Positions 54,982 through 63,828 of a DNA stretch of 64,000 nt are shown in pieces. The stretch's first letter is position 1. Every line of letters begins with the position of its first letter. The position numbers and the translations under genes are program-made. The notes under the pieces were generated by a model. That model saw nothing but the letters and a program-made list of their open reading frames with translations, was not told the DNA's origin and did no database searches. Source of the stretch: Neoechinorhynchus agilis (Eukaryota; Acanthocephala); NCBI GenBank assembly GCA_051530055.1, contig CM121341.1:18414001-18478000 (forward strand), in the 5' to 3' direction.

Positions 54982-56660
54982 GGTTCTGATTGCAAGTTGT
55001 CAGATATCTTACCTTTAGCATACTCCTTAGTTAATAAAGCCGCTAATTCTTATGTCACACCGTTAAAACCTTCTCTCGCCTTTATGTGGGCCGATCACTT
55101 CGTTTTCTTGGACGCCAATTCTATGTAGCCCAACGCTCTGGGGATACCCTTCTATGCAAAACCCTATCAAGCCTTCTATAGACTGCCCGTTGCCGACAGC
55201 GACAATGAAGGGATGCTGATTTTCTTGCTACACTCAAACTTTACTCTTCAAACTGGTGGCGTACCTTTTCTAATGAGGATAAAGTACCTTGGAGATCAAA
55301 AATTACGGCTTGGTTTAAATCCTCGACTTTGGAGGATATTCTTGCTCAAACTTTTGACTTCCATTCCGCAGGCTCCTCGACCAACGTGCCGTCAATTTGT
55401 TTTCGTAAACTAATTCGTAATCGTACTGATATCTCATTAAATGACATTCTCGAAGTTTGGTCCACAAATCCGAAATTGGGTTCGGCTAACGGCTACCCCG
55501 GGACGAAAATTTTCACCTTGCTTCCTAGGGACTGCATAATCCTCCTTGCAAAGGCTATGCTATGCTGTTCGCCATACGCGTGAAGGGTTTTCAATGTTTC
55601 TAGACGCATTTTCTTGGTCAAAAATGGCAGGAAGGCTATTGTTGAACCAAAGGATGTTCGTCCAATCTCGCTTCAAAATCCTCTAGTTAGCATATATGAA
55701 CGCGCCCTTGCAAATAGGTTGAGATCTTTCATTAATGAGCATAATTGCATCTCTCCGAACTGTCATGGCTTTCTAAAGGGAAATCAGTTCATTCTGCCCT
55801 TGCAGAGGTTTACTCCAATTTTTCCTGCTCTAACCAGCCCATGCGAGCCATTCTTGCCGTGGACATTTCTCAAGCTTTTGATAAGATTTCTCTTTCTTTT
55901 ATTATTGAAATGCTTGAATTTTTCAGTCTACCTCACAATTTAATAACACGTATCCACAATATTTTATTTACAAAATCCTTTTACTACGAAGACGACGCCT
56001 CAAAGACACTTTACTACTCGTCCAATGGTGTTCCGCGGGGTCGACTCTGTTACCTATTCTTCTCCTTATGGCATCACAATACTTGATTCAGAATTTTAAA
56101 GTTCGGGCCTCGCTCACCTGCTACGCGGATGATTTTACTTTTGTCATCTTCACCCACAGAGCAGCTAGAATGAAACTCCTGATTGAGCAATGTATTGATT
56201 TTCTTAACTCCTTTTTATCTAAAATGAACTTATCGTTGAATAAGTCGAAATGTTTATGCATTTTTAAAGTTCGCTCAAGCAGAATTAGGAAAGATTTAAA
56301 ATCCTTTTTCAACAATTTAATGAATAACCCTGACACCTCTTCTTCAGGTTTTACGAATACACCCCTTAAAATTAAAATATTGGGTCACACCTTTACTGCT
56401 AATCTCTCGCCTAGATTAGATTTGAATAAAATGAAAAAATGCTCACTTTAGCATCGAAAAAGACGAAGCGCGCCGTTACTCTCGGGTTAAACGCTAATCA
56501 ATGGCAAACTATTTACAAAAGCTGGAGCATTCCTGGCCAGGTCTTTTTTTCTCGAGGTCGCTCCCCCCGGAACAAAAGGCTTTACTCATCAACACGTTCT
56601 GCGATATGGGCCGGAGAATTGAGGATCTTCTGCAACAGTAGACTTATGAGATGGTCTAGT
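54982..56660 (+). pseudogene. LINE ORF2 reverse transcriptase (I/Jockey-like), continued
   Basis: After the Gypsy 2 insertion: PKDVRPISLQNPLVSIYERAL, CHGFLKGNQFI, ILAVDISQAFDKISLSF, SSNGVPRGRL (usually PQGS), TCYADDFTFVIF, SLNKSKCL and KILGHTFTANLSPRL. Several frame changes occur. The C terminus (QWQTIYKSWSIPGQVFFS) matches the end of the fragment at about 15,980-16,140. Confidence 0.82.
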
Positions 56661-56745
56661 TGAACGATACTGATTAGTTTCTTGTTTTGGTTTTTCTTCT
56701 CATACTGCCACATGATGAATAAATCTGTATTATTATTGGTACTGA

Positions 56746-56783
56746 AAATAAAACATAGAGTTAGTAAAAACATGCCGGCATCA
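56746..56783 (+). repeat. Gypsy 1, 3' LTR, last part
   Basis: The sequence aaataaaacatagagttagt...catgccggcatca matches the end of the 5' LTR (40,180-40,217), followed by the target duplication ggata. Confidence 0.85.
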
Positions 56784-57284
56784 GGATACAAAATGAAATC
56801 GATTTGGCTTGATCTTCCACCGCTTGAGTATGTGTAAAGGTGCCGTGGGTCCTATTGAAGTATGTATTGGAAATACGCAACTCCAACGCTACTGCGTAAT
56901 CCAATAGTTTTACACCCTCGGCGTTCCTTTATCCTACACTGTGTCCTCCATGAATTCGCTCCTATCCATCTCTCGGCCCCACGTGTCCGTTGAAATCGCC
57001 GATTATCACGTATCGACCCTCCTTAGGCCTTGTCACTTCCGATAAATCCAACCAAAATTCCTCCTCCTCTGCACTACAACCGACTTGTGGGGTGTACGCA
57101 GAAACTATTGTTGTGGCTTCGCCGTTAACGCTTAATTTCAGCGAAATTACCCGATCGCTTGTTCGTGTCACCTCTACGACGTTGTCCACTAAATCCTTTG
57201 ATACTATGACGCCCACTCCGTTAATACCACTTGCTCCTCCACTATAGAACAGTTTATATCCGTCGCGTTCAATAATCACGTTTT
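56784..57284 (-). mobile_element. RTE-type LINE, 5' part (endonuclease), right of the nest
   Basis: The minus frame 57,279-56,962 reads YKLFYSGGASGINGVGVIVS, ISLKLSVNGEATTIVSAYTPQVG and RYVIIGDFNGHVG, an RTE AP-endonuclease core. It is collinear with the RT at 38,741-40,097 if the inserted Gypsy 1 is ignored. The N terminus is cut off at about 57,284 by a YLDD LINE fragment. Confidence 0.87.
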
Positions 57285-59200
57285 GTGGTCAGAAAGATTA
57301 GTTCAACAAGGGATCCTATGGGCCCAATAGTTTTCTCACTCGCAGTCAATCCCGTCGCGCACTCTCTCCAGTCCAGCTTTAATGGCTGGTACCTGAATGA
57401 TGCCACGCTCGGAGGTAACCTCTCTGTAGTACTGCGCGATTTGGAGACACTCGTGAAGGAGACGGCAAAATTTGGCATTGAATTGAATGCTGCGAAATGC
57501 GAGCTTCTTTTGCTAACGGATCAGCTCACGGGCTTGACGGTCTACGGCCCCAACATCTAAAGGATATAACTTCCTTTTCAGTAAGTGACGTTGCCCAGTC
57601 CCTTGAAAATGCATTGGCACGCCTAGTCGACCAATTTGATGGGGGGGGAGTTGTTCCGGAAACAGTTGAGTTTGTTTTTCGGCGCATCTTTGTGTGCCCT
57701 CGCGAAAAAGGAAGGTGGGATTCGTTCCGTTGCAATTGGAACAACTTTGCGCCGCTTAACAGCAAACATTTTAAATAAAGGGATCGCGGAAAAGTACAGA
57801 TGCTGCTTCGTCCTACTCAGTAAGGCTGCTGTACACCTTGTGGTGCATAGGCGATTGTTCATTCACTCCGTACGTTCATCACCGAAAACTCAAAGCCGTG
57901 CATGATCTTGAAATGTGATTTACAAAAATGCATTCAGCACAGTTTACCGAGCAGATTTGCTCGAAGTAGTTAGAGATCACGCACCACCAGAAGCATTTCG
58001 TTAAAGATTTTCAGAACCTGGCCCCGGGATAGAATTGATCACTCTAGACCGGTTGAGTCTTCTAGGAAGCTGCATTTTATGTTCTTATGTTGAAGCCGAG
58101 ATTAACAATCTTCAGCCGCAACTTTCGGTGCTGTGCGAACGAGTTAATGAATTATCTTCACACGGGGCTCTGTTCCTGATCAAGAACACCCTCTTTATTC
58201 CAAAATTGCTGTATAAGCTGCGCACAGCACCTTTTTTAGACATAGGGATAAACTGGCAAAATTAGAAGAGACGGTAAAAACCTCTCTCGAGAAAATTTTA
58301 AATACTAAGCTATCGGATGGGGCCTGGCATCAAGCGCCCTTGTCTGTGTCGTCCGGCGGTTTGAGTATCCGAAGGCAGCCGATATTTCTCTGCCAGCTTA
58401 TTTGGGATCGTATGAAACAAGCCGCAAATTAGTTCAATTTGTTCTTGGCGAGATTTACACTTTGGATGAAGATTTCGTGGAGGCACTAAATCTTTGGTGT
58501 GGAGATTCAGGCGGCGAGCAGGTACCGTCATTGGTTGCAAACAATTAGTTTGGGGCTCACCCCTGATAACGAGAATTCATAACCCTTTAATTTCAGATTC
58601 TCGTGACCTGGTGAACCGAACTCGATTGGCGGCAGTCTCCACAAGAGAATTGGGTGCTTGGCTCAACGTTAGCCCAATCGCTTCTGTGGGCATGCTTCCC
58701 GCTGATGAGACAGTAAGGATTGCAATGTTCCTGAGACTTGGGGTATTGATGTTCACATTCCATCGCTGCGTTGCGGAGCGAACGTGGTGCCATCGGGACA
58801 ACATAGTCCCATTTGTTGGCAATCAGGCAAAAGATACTCACAACACGCCGAAGTGAACGCAATTCTTAGACCGGAGCAATCTTTGCAGACTCGGTGGCCA
58901 TGAACCGGACTGTGTCATAGTATTCCCGTAACAAGAGGGCAAATGCCTATACTGGAGCCACTAACATAAAATTCGCCCCTGTTAAACCGGGAGGGGCAGC
59001 AACCGTCGTTGAGGATCGCAAAAAGACAAAATACAGGGATCTGAGTCAAAAATCATTATTTCGTTCCCTTTGGCGTTAAGACACTCGGGTAACCTGGTAC
59101 CGCGGCTACGGAACTGGTCCATCAATTGCCCAAGAGACTAAATCACAACAGCAGGACAGAAGCTGAGTGATCCAGGGCAGTGGCGTGAATGTTAGAAGCA
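57285..59200 (+). mobile_element. Rearranged YLDD/REL-type LINE fragment
   Basis: Pieces related to 6,359-9,175 but out of order: first RT blocks (VNPVAHSLQSSFNGWYLNDATLGG, AAKCELLLL; 57,285-57,510), then sequence that normally precedes the RT (HGLDGLRPQHL, 57,515-57,780; FGASLCALAKKEGGIRSV), then thumb and later parts (LSLLGSCIL, TRLAAVSTRELGAWLNVSP; 58,020-59,170). The YLDD box reads YLND. It is broken many times and non-functional. Confidence 0.8.
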
Positions 59201-59220
59201 AGTCATGTTGTTCCTAATAA

Positions 59221-59580
59221 ATACGCGATATAAATAGCGAAACCTATAATTTGCCGCGCAGTTGTCTTCTCATCCCTCCTACATAGCTGTGAATACTGGA
59301 CGCTCTACAAATTCAAAATCCGCAAACTCGAACTCTTCCAACAGCGAAACTCCGGAACATTCCGAGAGTGTCCTTTGAGTAACGGATAACTGGTACAGAA
59401 AATTCAGCGACACCAACTACAATGGGTTGGACACACTAAAAGAATGTTGACCGAATTCTCGAGCAGATCCCGCAACCGAAGGTCAAAGGCAGTGCTCAAA
59501 AAACGTTTAAGTGATTAGCTTAAGCGAACAATGAACGAATTTTACATCATTATCATCATCATCATCATCATCATCGGAAA
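59221..59580 (+). pseudogene. LINE C-terminal tail ending in (atc)n
   Basis: The sequence reads like the last part of a LINE RT: VVFSSLLHSCEYWTLYKFKIRKLELFQQR, and in another frame HQLQWVGHTKRM. It ends with a catcatcatcatcatcatc microsatellite (about 59,551-59,577), a common 3' terminus of such LINEs. Confidence 0.7.
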
Positions 59581-60086
59581 CTTTGAACATCTCGCAACTA
59601 ATCGAAATCTATGTAGCTGTGAAAAAATGTCCAAGGCGAATGGTGAAAAATCTCAAATTAACAATGGGAAATGACCATACTCCCACTACACTTTTTTTCC
59701 TGCCACTGCCTCTTCCACTCGAACTTCGGTCGCTTCTCTCATCTTCTCTATGGACAACCAAAATGAAGGATGTCCTGAAACTGTTTCCCGGATTTCGAGA
59801 TTACTAACGACGAGCAAAGCGTCTTATAGGATGGCATTTCGAGGTCCTTAATGCGCTTTGATGATACAAACGTCTTTTTCGAAAAGCGCAGAATGACCTC
59901 GTTGCACTAAGTTCAAATATTCCTACCATTATGTAGCTATACTTGAATTTATTTCTTCACATGTCCTTACATCGAATAGTTGTACTCGCAAATAATTCAA
60001 AAGCAACAACTTTTGCTGAATCGGAAAATAATGCATTTAATTTTTTTGTCATACATTCATAATTAAGTATAAAATCTTTTAGAAAC
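59581..60086. other. No gene seen
   Basis: AT-rich; the short frame at 59,583-59,807 has no recognisable domain. Confidence 0.4.
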
Positions 60087-60335
60087 TCAATACCTGCACT
60101 CGTAATCGTACCACTCCATCTCAGGACACAGATCCTCCTTTGTAAAAAGAATTCCCTCGCAGCCAGACTTTATTCCGAAACTGTAACACGGACTCTTCTT
60201 AAATCGAATATCATTCTGATTGCATCCAAATGAATTAAAGATTTTTATGTTGTTAAAAGTTCCATATTTCGAGGCGGGACACGGATTGACAAAGGTGTCC
60301 TTGCACTTTTTGTTCAGCTGCGATCCTGAAGGCAT
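60087..60335 (-). CDS. Unrecognised cysteine-rich exon-like frame
   Basis: Eighty-two codons with eight cysteines (KKCKDTF, NPCPASKYG, FGCNQND, SPCYSFG, SGCEGILF, DLCPEMEW, YECRY). Regular Cys spacing and no hydrophobic core suggest a piece of a secreted disulphide-rich protein, perhaps the last exon of a gene whose upstream exons lie to the right. No signal peptide is visible in this frame. Family unknown. Confidence 0.3.
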   Translation of the reverse strand: MPSGSQLNKKCKDTFVNPCPASKYGTFNNIKIFNSFGCNQNDIRFKKSPCYSFGIKSGCEGILFTKEDLCPEMEWYDYECRY

Positions 60336-60771
60336 TTCAAGTAATTGAAGACTACGAAGGATGTTAAGAGTTTGCCGCGTACACCGGTAATAAGTGAATT
60401 ATTAGATGTATTGTTGCCATGGTGAATTTGGCGCATACCGATATCTAGTAGATGAGCAATTTTCCGAATTTTTAAATTGCTTTTACCATTCTTAAGTAAC
60501 AATTAGATTATCACTTAGATTAAGGTTTTCGTTCGATGATAAATATTCACAGTGAGTAAACGTAGTTGCCCTTTACGCGAAGCGTAACCTCATAGGTTCA
60601 AAAAGTACCCGAGCCATTCATAAAATGAGCTCATTTTAGTTTATAATGCTGGAGATTTGTACTTGAAGCGAATGTTATATTTTCGTTTACACAACAACAG
60701 AGCTTGCGAATTAAACTACTGAATAATTCTAAAATCTTAAACTGATATATCTATTTCAGTATCTGTGTAGC
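60336..60771. other. No gene seen
   Basis: AT-rich spacer. If the Cys-rich frame is an exon, its upstream exons should be here or beyond, but none is recognised. Confidence 0.4.
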
Positions 60772-60852
60772 CCTTTTTCACGGCTGATAATTTTGCTAGG
60801 GCATACAGCCCACCGATCTGGTTCAGGGAAGTGCATAAAATCACTACATTCC

Positions 60853-60920
60853 GTAGTCGTGCCGAGGTGGTCAAGTAAACTAATGCTCCTGATCTCAGTT
60901 ATTCGAATCCGTTACCGCTT
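60853..60920 (+). repeat. tRNA-like SINE head
   Basis: GTGCCGAGGTGGTCAAG resembles a tRNA-Ser/Leu A box and ATTCGAATCC a B box, with spacing suited to an internal RNA polymerase III promoter. The acceptor ends do not pair, so it is not a functional tRNA gene. Confidence 0.55.
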
Positions 60921-60924
60921 GACG

Positions 60925-61027
60925 CACAACCAAAGGGGACGAAATACCGCTGAAGGGAGGAAACTCACTGATAAGTCTCGCCTCCTGGAGGTATCTAAGG
61001 ATTCGGAGGGACGTACGAACTCATAAA
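60925..61027 (+). repeat. SINE-like body
   Basis: Segment following the tRNA-like head, repeated in inverse orientation at 31,862-31,975, which supports a dispersed family. Confidence 0.65.
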
Positions 61028-61121
61028 CGTATAGTTGATAAGTATTAAGTGATTTTATGCGCTTCCCTGAAACGGATCGGTGGACTGTGTGCGCAAGAAA
61101 AATTATCAACCGTGAAAAAGG

Positions 61122-61261
61122 TAACACATAGATACTAAAAAGTTACAAAAAATGTTGTCTATATTGAAAAATCAGGAAAATTTTATCAGTCACTGTGAAT
61201 TTAGAGGATTTCCAATAATAAACTGTACAAACGTTATTTTCGTCTCTGTCTAAGAAAATAA
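61122..61261. other. No gene seen
   Basis: Short AT-rich gap between the foldback element and the Penelope-like element. Confidence 0.4.
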
Positions 61262-61313
61262 ATTAATATTTGTTGATAGGAGAGATAAATGAAATTAAGA
61301 TTTTTATTCGATA

Positions 61314-61343
61314 TTTCGATCCACTATCTCAGATCTTCTTCAG
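61314..61343 (-). ncRNA. Hammerhead-like core at Penelope 3' end (candidate)
   Basis: The minus strand reads CTGAAGA, a hairpin (AGATC...GGATC with one weak pair), then GAAA followed by TATC and an AATAAA-type run. Penelope-like elements are known to carry hammerhead ribozymes in their terminal regions. The third stem is not clear. Confidence 0.45.
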
Positions 61344-61383
61344 CAATCTAAAACACATATAACAGGGATTCTCAATTCACGCG

Positions 61384-62271
61384 TCACAAAACATCCGGTG
61401 GGAGTCGCATCCTTAATTTGAAATCAGGTTTATTGCCCTCGAACGTTTCGAACCTATTTATATATAAGGATTCGATGATAATACGTTCGAAACGCCGTTC
61501 ATTGCAAACTAGTTTTGTAGCGCCACTAAAATCAATAGTGTGCCCTGTGTTTTGTGCATGGACCACCACCGCGGAACTAATGTCCGTGTTGCGAACAACT
61601 GATGATTCGTGCTCCTTCATCCGTCGGGTGAAATTGTTGGTCTGTCCCACATAGACCTCTTCGCAACCGGAGCACGGCATTTTGTAGACCGCACCAGATG
61701 ACTGTTGGCCATTCTTGGGACATATCAATCCGTGTAGATTGCGTCCCCTCTTTGTGTATACATTTACTCTCTTGACCTCACATCCTGATTTTATGATGCG
61801 CTCCATAGCAAGATACGAATGATCATCAGGGAATGGCAGTTCAACGTAGATCTCTTCCTTTTTAGACTTTGTCTCCCCATTGAAGATATGACGCACATTC
61901 CGAATGCACCGTTCGACAAGATGGAGAGGATAACCATATCGACCTGATATGTACTTTAGGTAATCAATCTCCTCGTTACACAACTTAGCGTTGCTACAAT
62001 GTGTAAGAGCACGGTGGATGAGTGACCTAATCCTCGAAATTTTGTATTTGCGAGGTTGGGCTGATGTCCATGGCACACCTCTCTTTCGGTACACCCTGGT
62101 CGTGTAGTTTCCACTGGCTAATCGGTATATCCACACATCCAGGAACGGAAACTTACCATGGTCCTCCTCTTCGATCGTCCACTGAATATTGTCGTCCCTT
62201 CCATTCAGTTCATGTTTAAGGCGATTCATATTAGTCTTTGAAGGGTCGATCAACAGGAACGTGTCGTCCAC
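61384..62271 (-). CDS. Penelope RT C-terminus and GIY-YIG endonuclease
   Basis: About 295 codons. MDDTFLLIDPSKTN is the RT active-site region (the preceding YV lies in the overlapping frame); EEEDHGKFPFLDVWIYR follows, then the RT thumb region. The nuclease shows YKMPCSGCEEVYVGQTNNFTRR (the CxxC and Y-G-T features of Penelope GIY-YIG domains), KEHESSV and NERRFERIIIESLYI with the catalytic glutamate. The nuclease nicks target DNA for priming. Confidence 0.9.
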   Translation of the reverse strand: MDDTFLLIDPSKTNMNRLKHELNGRDDNIQWTIEEEDHGKFPFLDVWIYRLASGNYTTRVYRKRGVPWTSAQPRKYKISRIRSLIHRALTHCSNAKLCNEEIDYLKYISGRYGYPLHLVERCIRNVRHIFNGETKSKKEEIYVELPFPDDHSYLAMERIIKSGCEVKRVNVYTKRGRNLHGLICPKNGQQSSGAVYKMPCSGCEEVYVGQTNNFTRRMKEHESSVVRNTDISSAVVVHAQNTGHTIDFSGATKLVCNERRFERIIIESLYINRFETFEGNKPDFKLRMRLPPDVL

Positions 62272-63248
62272 ATATCTGGACCAGATATTAACCCCGATGG
62301 CAAATGTTCGTCCTCCCAGTGCCGCATATACAGCTCAGCAAGCACAGGAGCTGACGGGCTGCCCATGGCTACTCCATCTTTCTGGTCATAGTCGATGCCG
62401 TTGAACTGGAAGTTGCAGAATCTGGTGCAAAACTGCAATAGCTTTCGCCAGTCGCTATTAGTTAAATTCCATTCAGTGTTCGTAGACAGGAGAGGAACTG
62501 CGAGATCTATTGCCACATCGACAGGAATTTTGGTGAAGAGGGAGATCACATCTGCCGACAGCATCCTATACTGGGAATTCCAAGACGATTTCAATCTTGA
62601 AACGAAATCCGCTCCAGAGGAAACCACTCTCTCTGAAGATCCCATTGCGCTCCTCAACATGCCAGCTACTCTCCTTGAGATGTTCGTGCAGAAAGTGGAG
62701 TGTGTCGCAATTATTGGTCTGAATTTGATAGGCTCTTTATGTACTTTCGCAAGCAAATACATTTTGGGCGTTTTCGCATCGGTTGATCTAAGGATCTTAT
62801 AATCCCCATCCGGAAGCTTGCCTTGTTTTTTAAGGTTCAAAAGAAAAGAATTGAATTCTTTTTCACGACTAGACGTTGGGCATCTTGATATTCTTGCAAA
62901 TTCGACTCCATTTAAGATTTCCTCTCCAGCACTTATATACTGTTGCTGACTTAATACACAATACTCATATCCTTTATCGATCTTCACTGGAACTATCTGC
63001 GTGAGCGACTTGAGCATATTGACCCCTCTTAACATCCTTTGTGATACATTGAAATTCACCCCACGATTCTTGAAGACAGATTCATAGAAACGCTCAAGTT
63101 TCCAGATCGGGATATTTAGATTATCACGTTCCGTTGTCATTGCGATCGTCTCTAACCTGATCCTATAGTCGATTCTCCTCGGTGCATTGTACGGAACAAA
63201 ATCCGAACCATAGCTAAGCAGCTCCAGGACTTCATTCGGCAAAACCAC
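62250..63248 (-). CDS. Penelope reverse transcriptase, N-terminal and palm part
   Basis: About 332 codons: YISAGEEILNGVEFARI, KMYLLAKVHKEPIKFRPII, LSADVISLFTKIPVDVAI (block A with Asp) and GVAMGSPSAPVLAELYM (block B) are all classical Penelope-like RT blocks. The frame ends just before the YVDD box, which continues in the overlapping downstream frame. Confidence 0.9.
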   Translation of the reverse strand: MVLPNEVLELLSYGSDFVPYNAPRRIDYRIRLETIAMTTERDNLNIPIWKLERFYESVFKNRGVNFNVSQRMLRGVNMLKSLTQIVPVKIDKGYEYCVLSQQQYISAGEEILNGVEFARISRCPTSSREKEFNSFLLNLKKQGKLPDGDYKILRSTDAKTPKMYLLAKVHKEPIKFRPIIATHSTFCTNISRRVAGMLRSAMGSSERVVSSGADFVSRLKSSWNSQYRMLSADVISLFTKIPVDVAIDLAVPLLSTNTEWNLTNSDWRKLLQFCTRFCNFQFNGIDYDQKDGVAMGSPSAPVLAELYMRHWEDEHLPSGLISGPDMWTTRSC

Positions 63249-63749
63249 CCCTGAAATATTGCGGATAGAATCAGTATGTTCTGACGCGGCAAAGAGTCGG
63301 TTGTTTGTAAGATTCGCGATTTTATTCAGGTGTCGTCTATAGATCCATCTCTATTCGTTCAGTTATAGCCGATAGCAGTGATGGATAGAACTCCTGATCG
63401 ACCAATCCCTTTAAGACGTTCGCCTTTGTTTCTCTGACCTTGCCAGACATCGATCTGATTGTCCCATCCATGAGATTGAACATCATGCCCTTTCGACTGC
63501 TCAACACGGATATTAGTTCCGCGGTGGTGGCCCATGCAAAAAACACAGGGCACACTATTGATTTTAGTGGCGCTACAACACTAGTTTGCAATGAACGGCG
63601 TTTCGAACGTATTATCATCGAATCCTTGTATATAAATAGGTTCGAAACGTTCGAGGGCAATAAACCTGATTTCCAATTAAGGATGCGACTCCCACCGGAT
63701 GTTATGTGACGCGTGAATTGAGAATCCCTGTTATATGTGTTTTAGATCA

Positions 63750-63779
63750 CTGAAGAAGATCCGAGATAGTGGATCGAAA
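63750..63779 (+). ncRNA. Hammerhead-like core at inverted Penelope end (candidate)
   Basis: CTGAAGA (63,750-63,756), stem GATCC/GGATC (63,758-63,762 and 63,771-63,775) with loop GAGATAGT, then GAAA (63,776-63,779). Confidence 0.45.
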
Positions 63780-63828
63780 TATCCAATAAATTCTTAATTT
63801 CATTTATCTCTCCTATCAACAAATAACA

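Larger units (their letters stand above)
46289..56739 (+). mobile_element. I/Jockey-like LINE inserted in the Gypsy 1 LTR
   Basis: Flanked by a 6-bp duplication (tactga). It contains ORF1 with zinc knuckles (46,705-47,157), a short linker frame (47,009-47,788), ORF2 endonuclease (47,766-48,554) and, after an inserted Gypsy element, the rest of ORF2 including the RT (54,982-56,660). The 3' end is tgtattattattgg. It represents the same LINE family as the fragments at 13,823 and 29,976, and here appears full-length at both ends although frames are broken. Confidence 0.87.
40098..56783 (+). mobile_element. Gypsy-family LTR element 1 (fossil, outer LTR element of the nest)
   Basis: Bounded by 120-bp LTRs (40,098-40,217; 46,207-46,288 continued at 56,746-56,783) that start TGTGGTAGG. 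A 5-bp target duplication, ggata, lies at 40,093-40,097 and 56,784-56,788. It carries gag-like sequence, then RT, RNase H and integrase. The LTRs differ at about 7 of 120 positions, so the insertion is fairly young to moderate in age. It is disrupted by two LINE insertions and several other breaks. Confidence 0.88.
60772..61121. mobile_element. Foldback (MITE-like) element with internal SINE-like cargo
   Basis: Terminal inverted repeats of about 70 bp (60,772-60,845; about 61,050-61,121) start cctttttcacgg and include accgatctggttcagggaag. They are related to the foldback at 37,253-37,417. The interior holds a tRNA-like head and a body repeated at 31,862-31,975. Confidence 0.78.
61262..63828 (-). 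mobile_element. Penelope-like element flanked by inverted copies of its 3' end
   Basis: The minus-strand body encodes a Penelope RT (63,248-62,250) and GIY-YIG endonuclease (62,271-61,384). Its 3' end (61,262-61,592) is repeated in inverse orientation on the other side (63,502-63,828), giving long terminal inverted repeats of about 325 bp. Both ends contain a hammerhead-like core. The sequence upstream of the RT (about 63,340-63,497) is still Penelope coding (MMFNLMDGTIRSMSG). The two ORFs overlap in different frames, so the copy has at least one frame break. Confidence 0.88.

Noticed and set aside
60853-60920. Functional tRNA gene
   Set aside because: A and B boxes are imperfect and the acceptor ends do not pair; it is better read as a SINE head.
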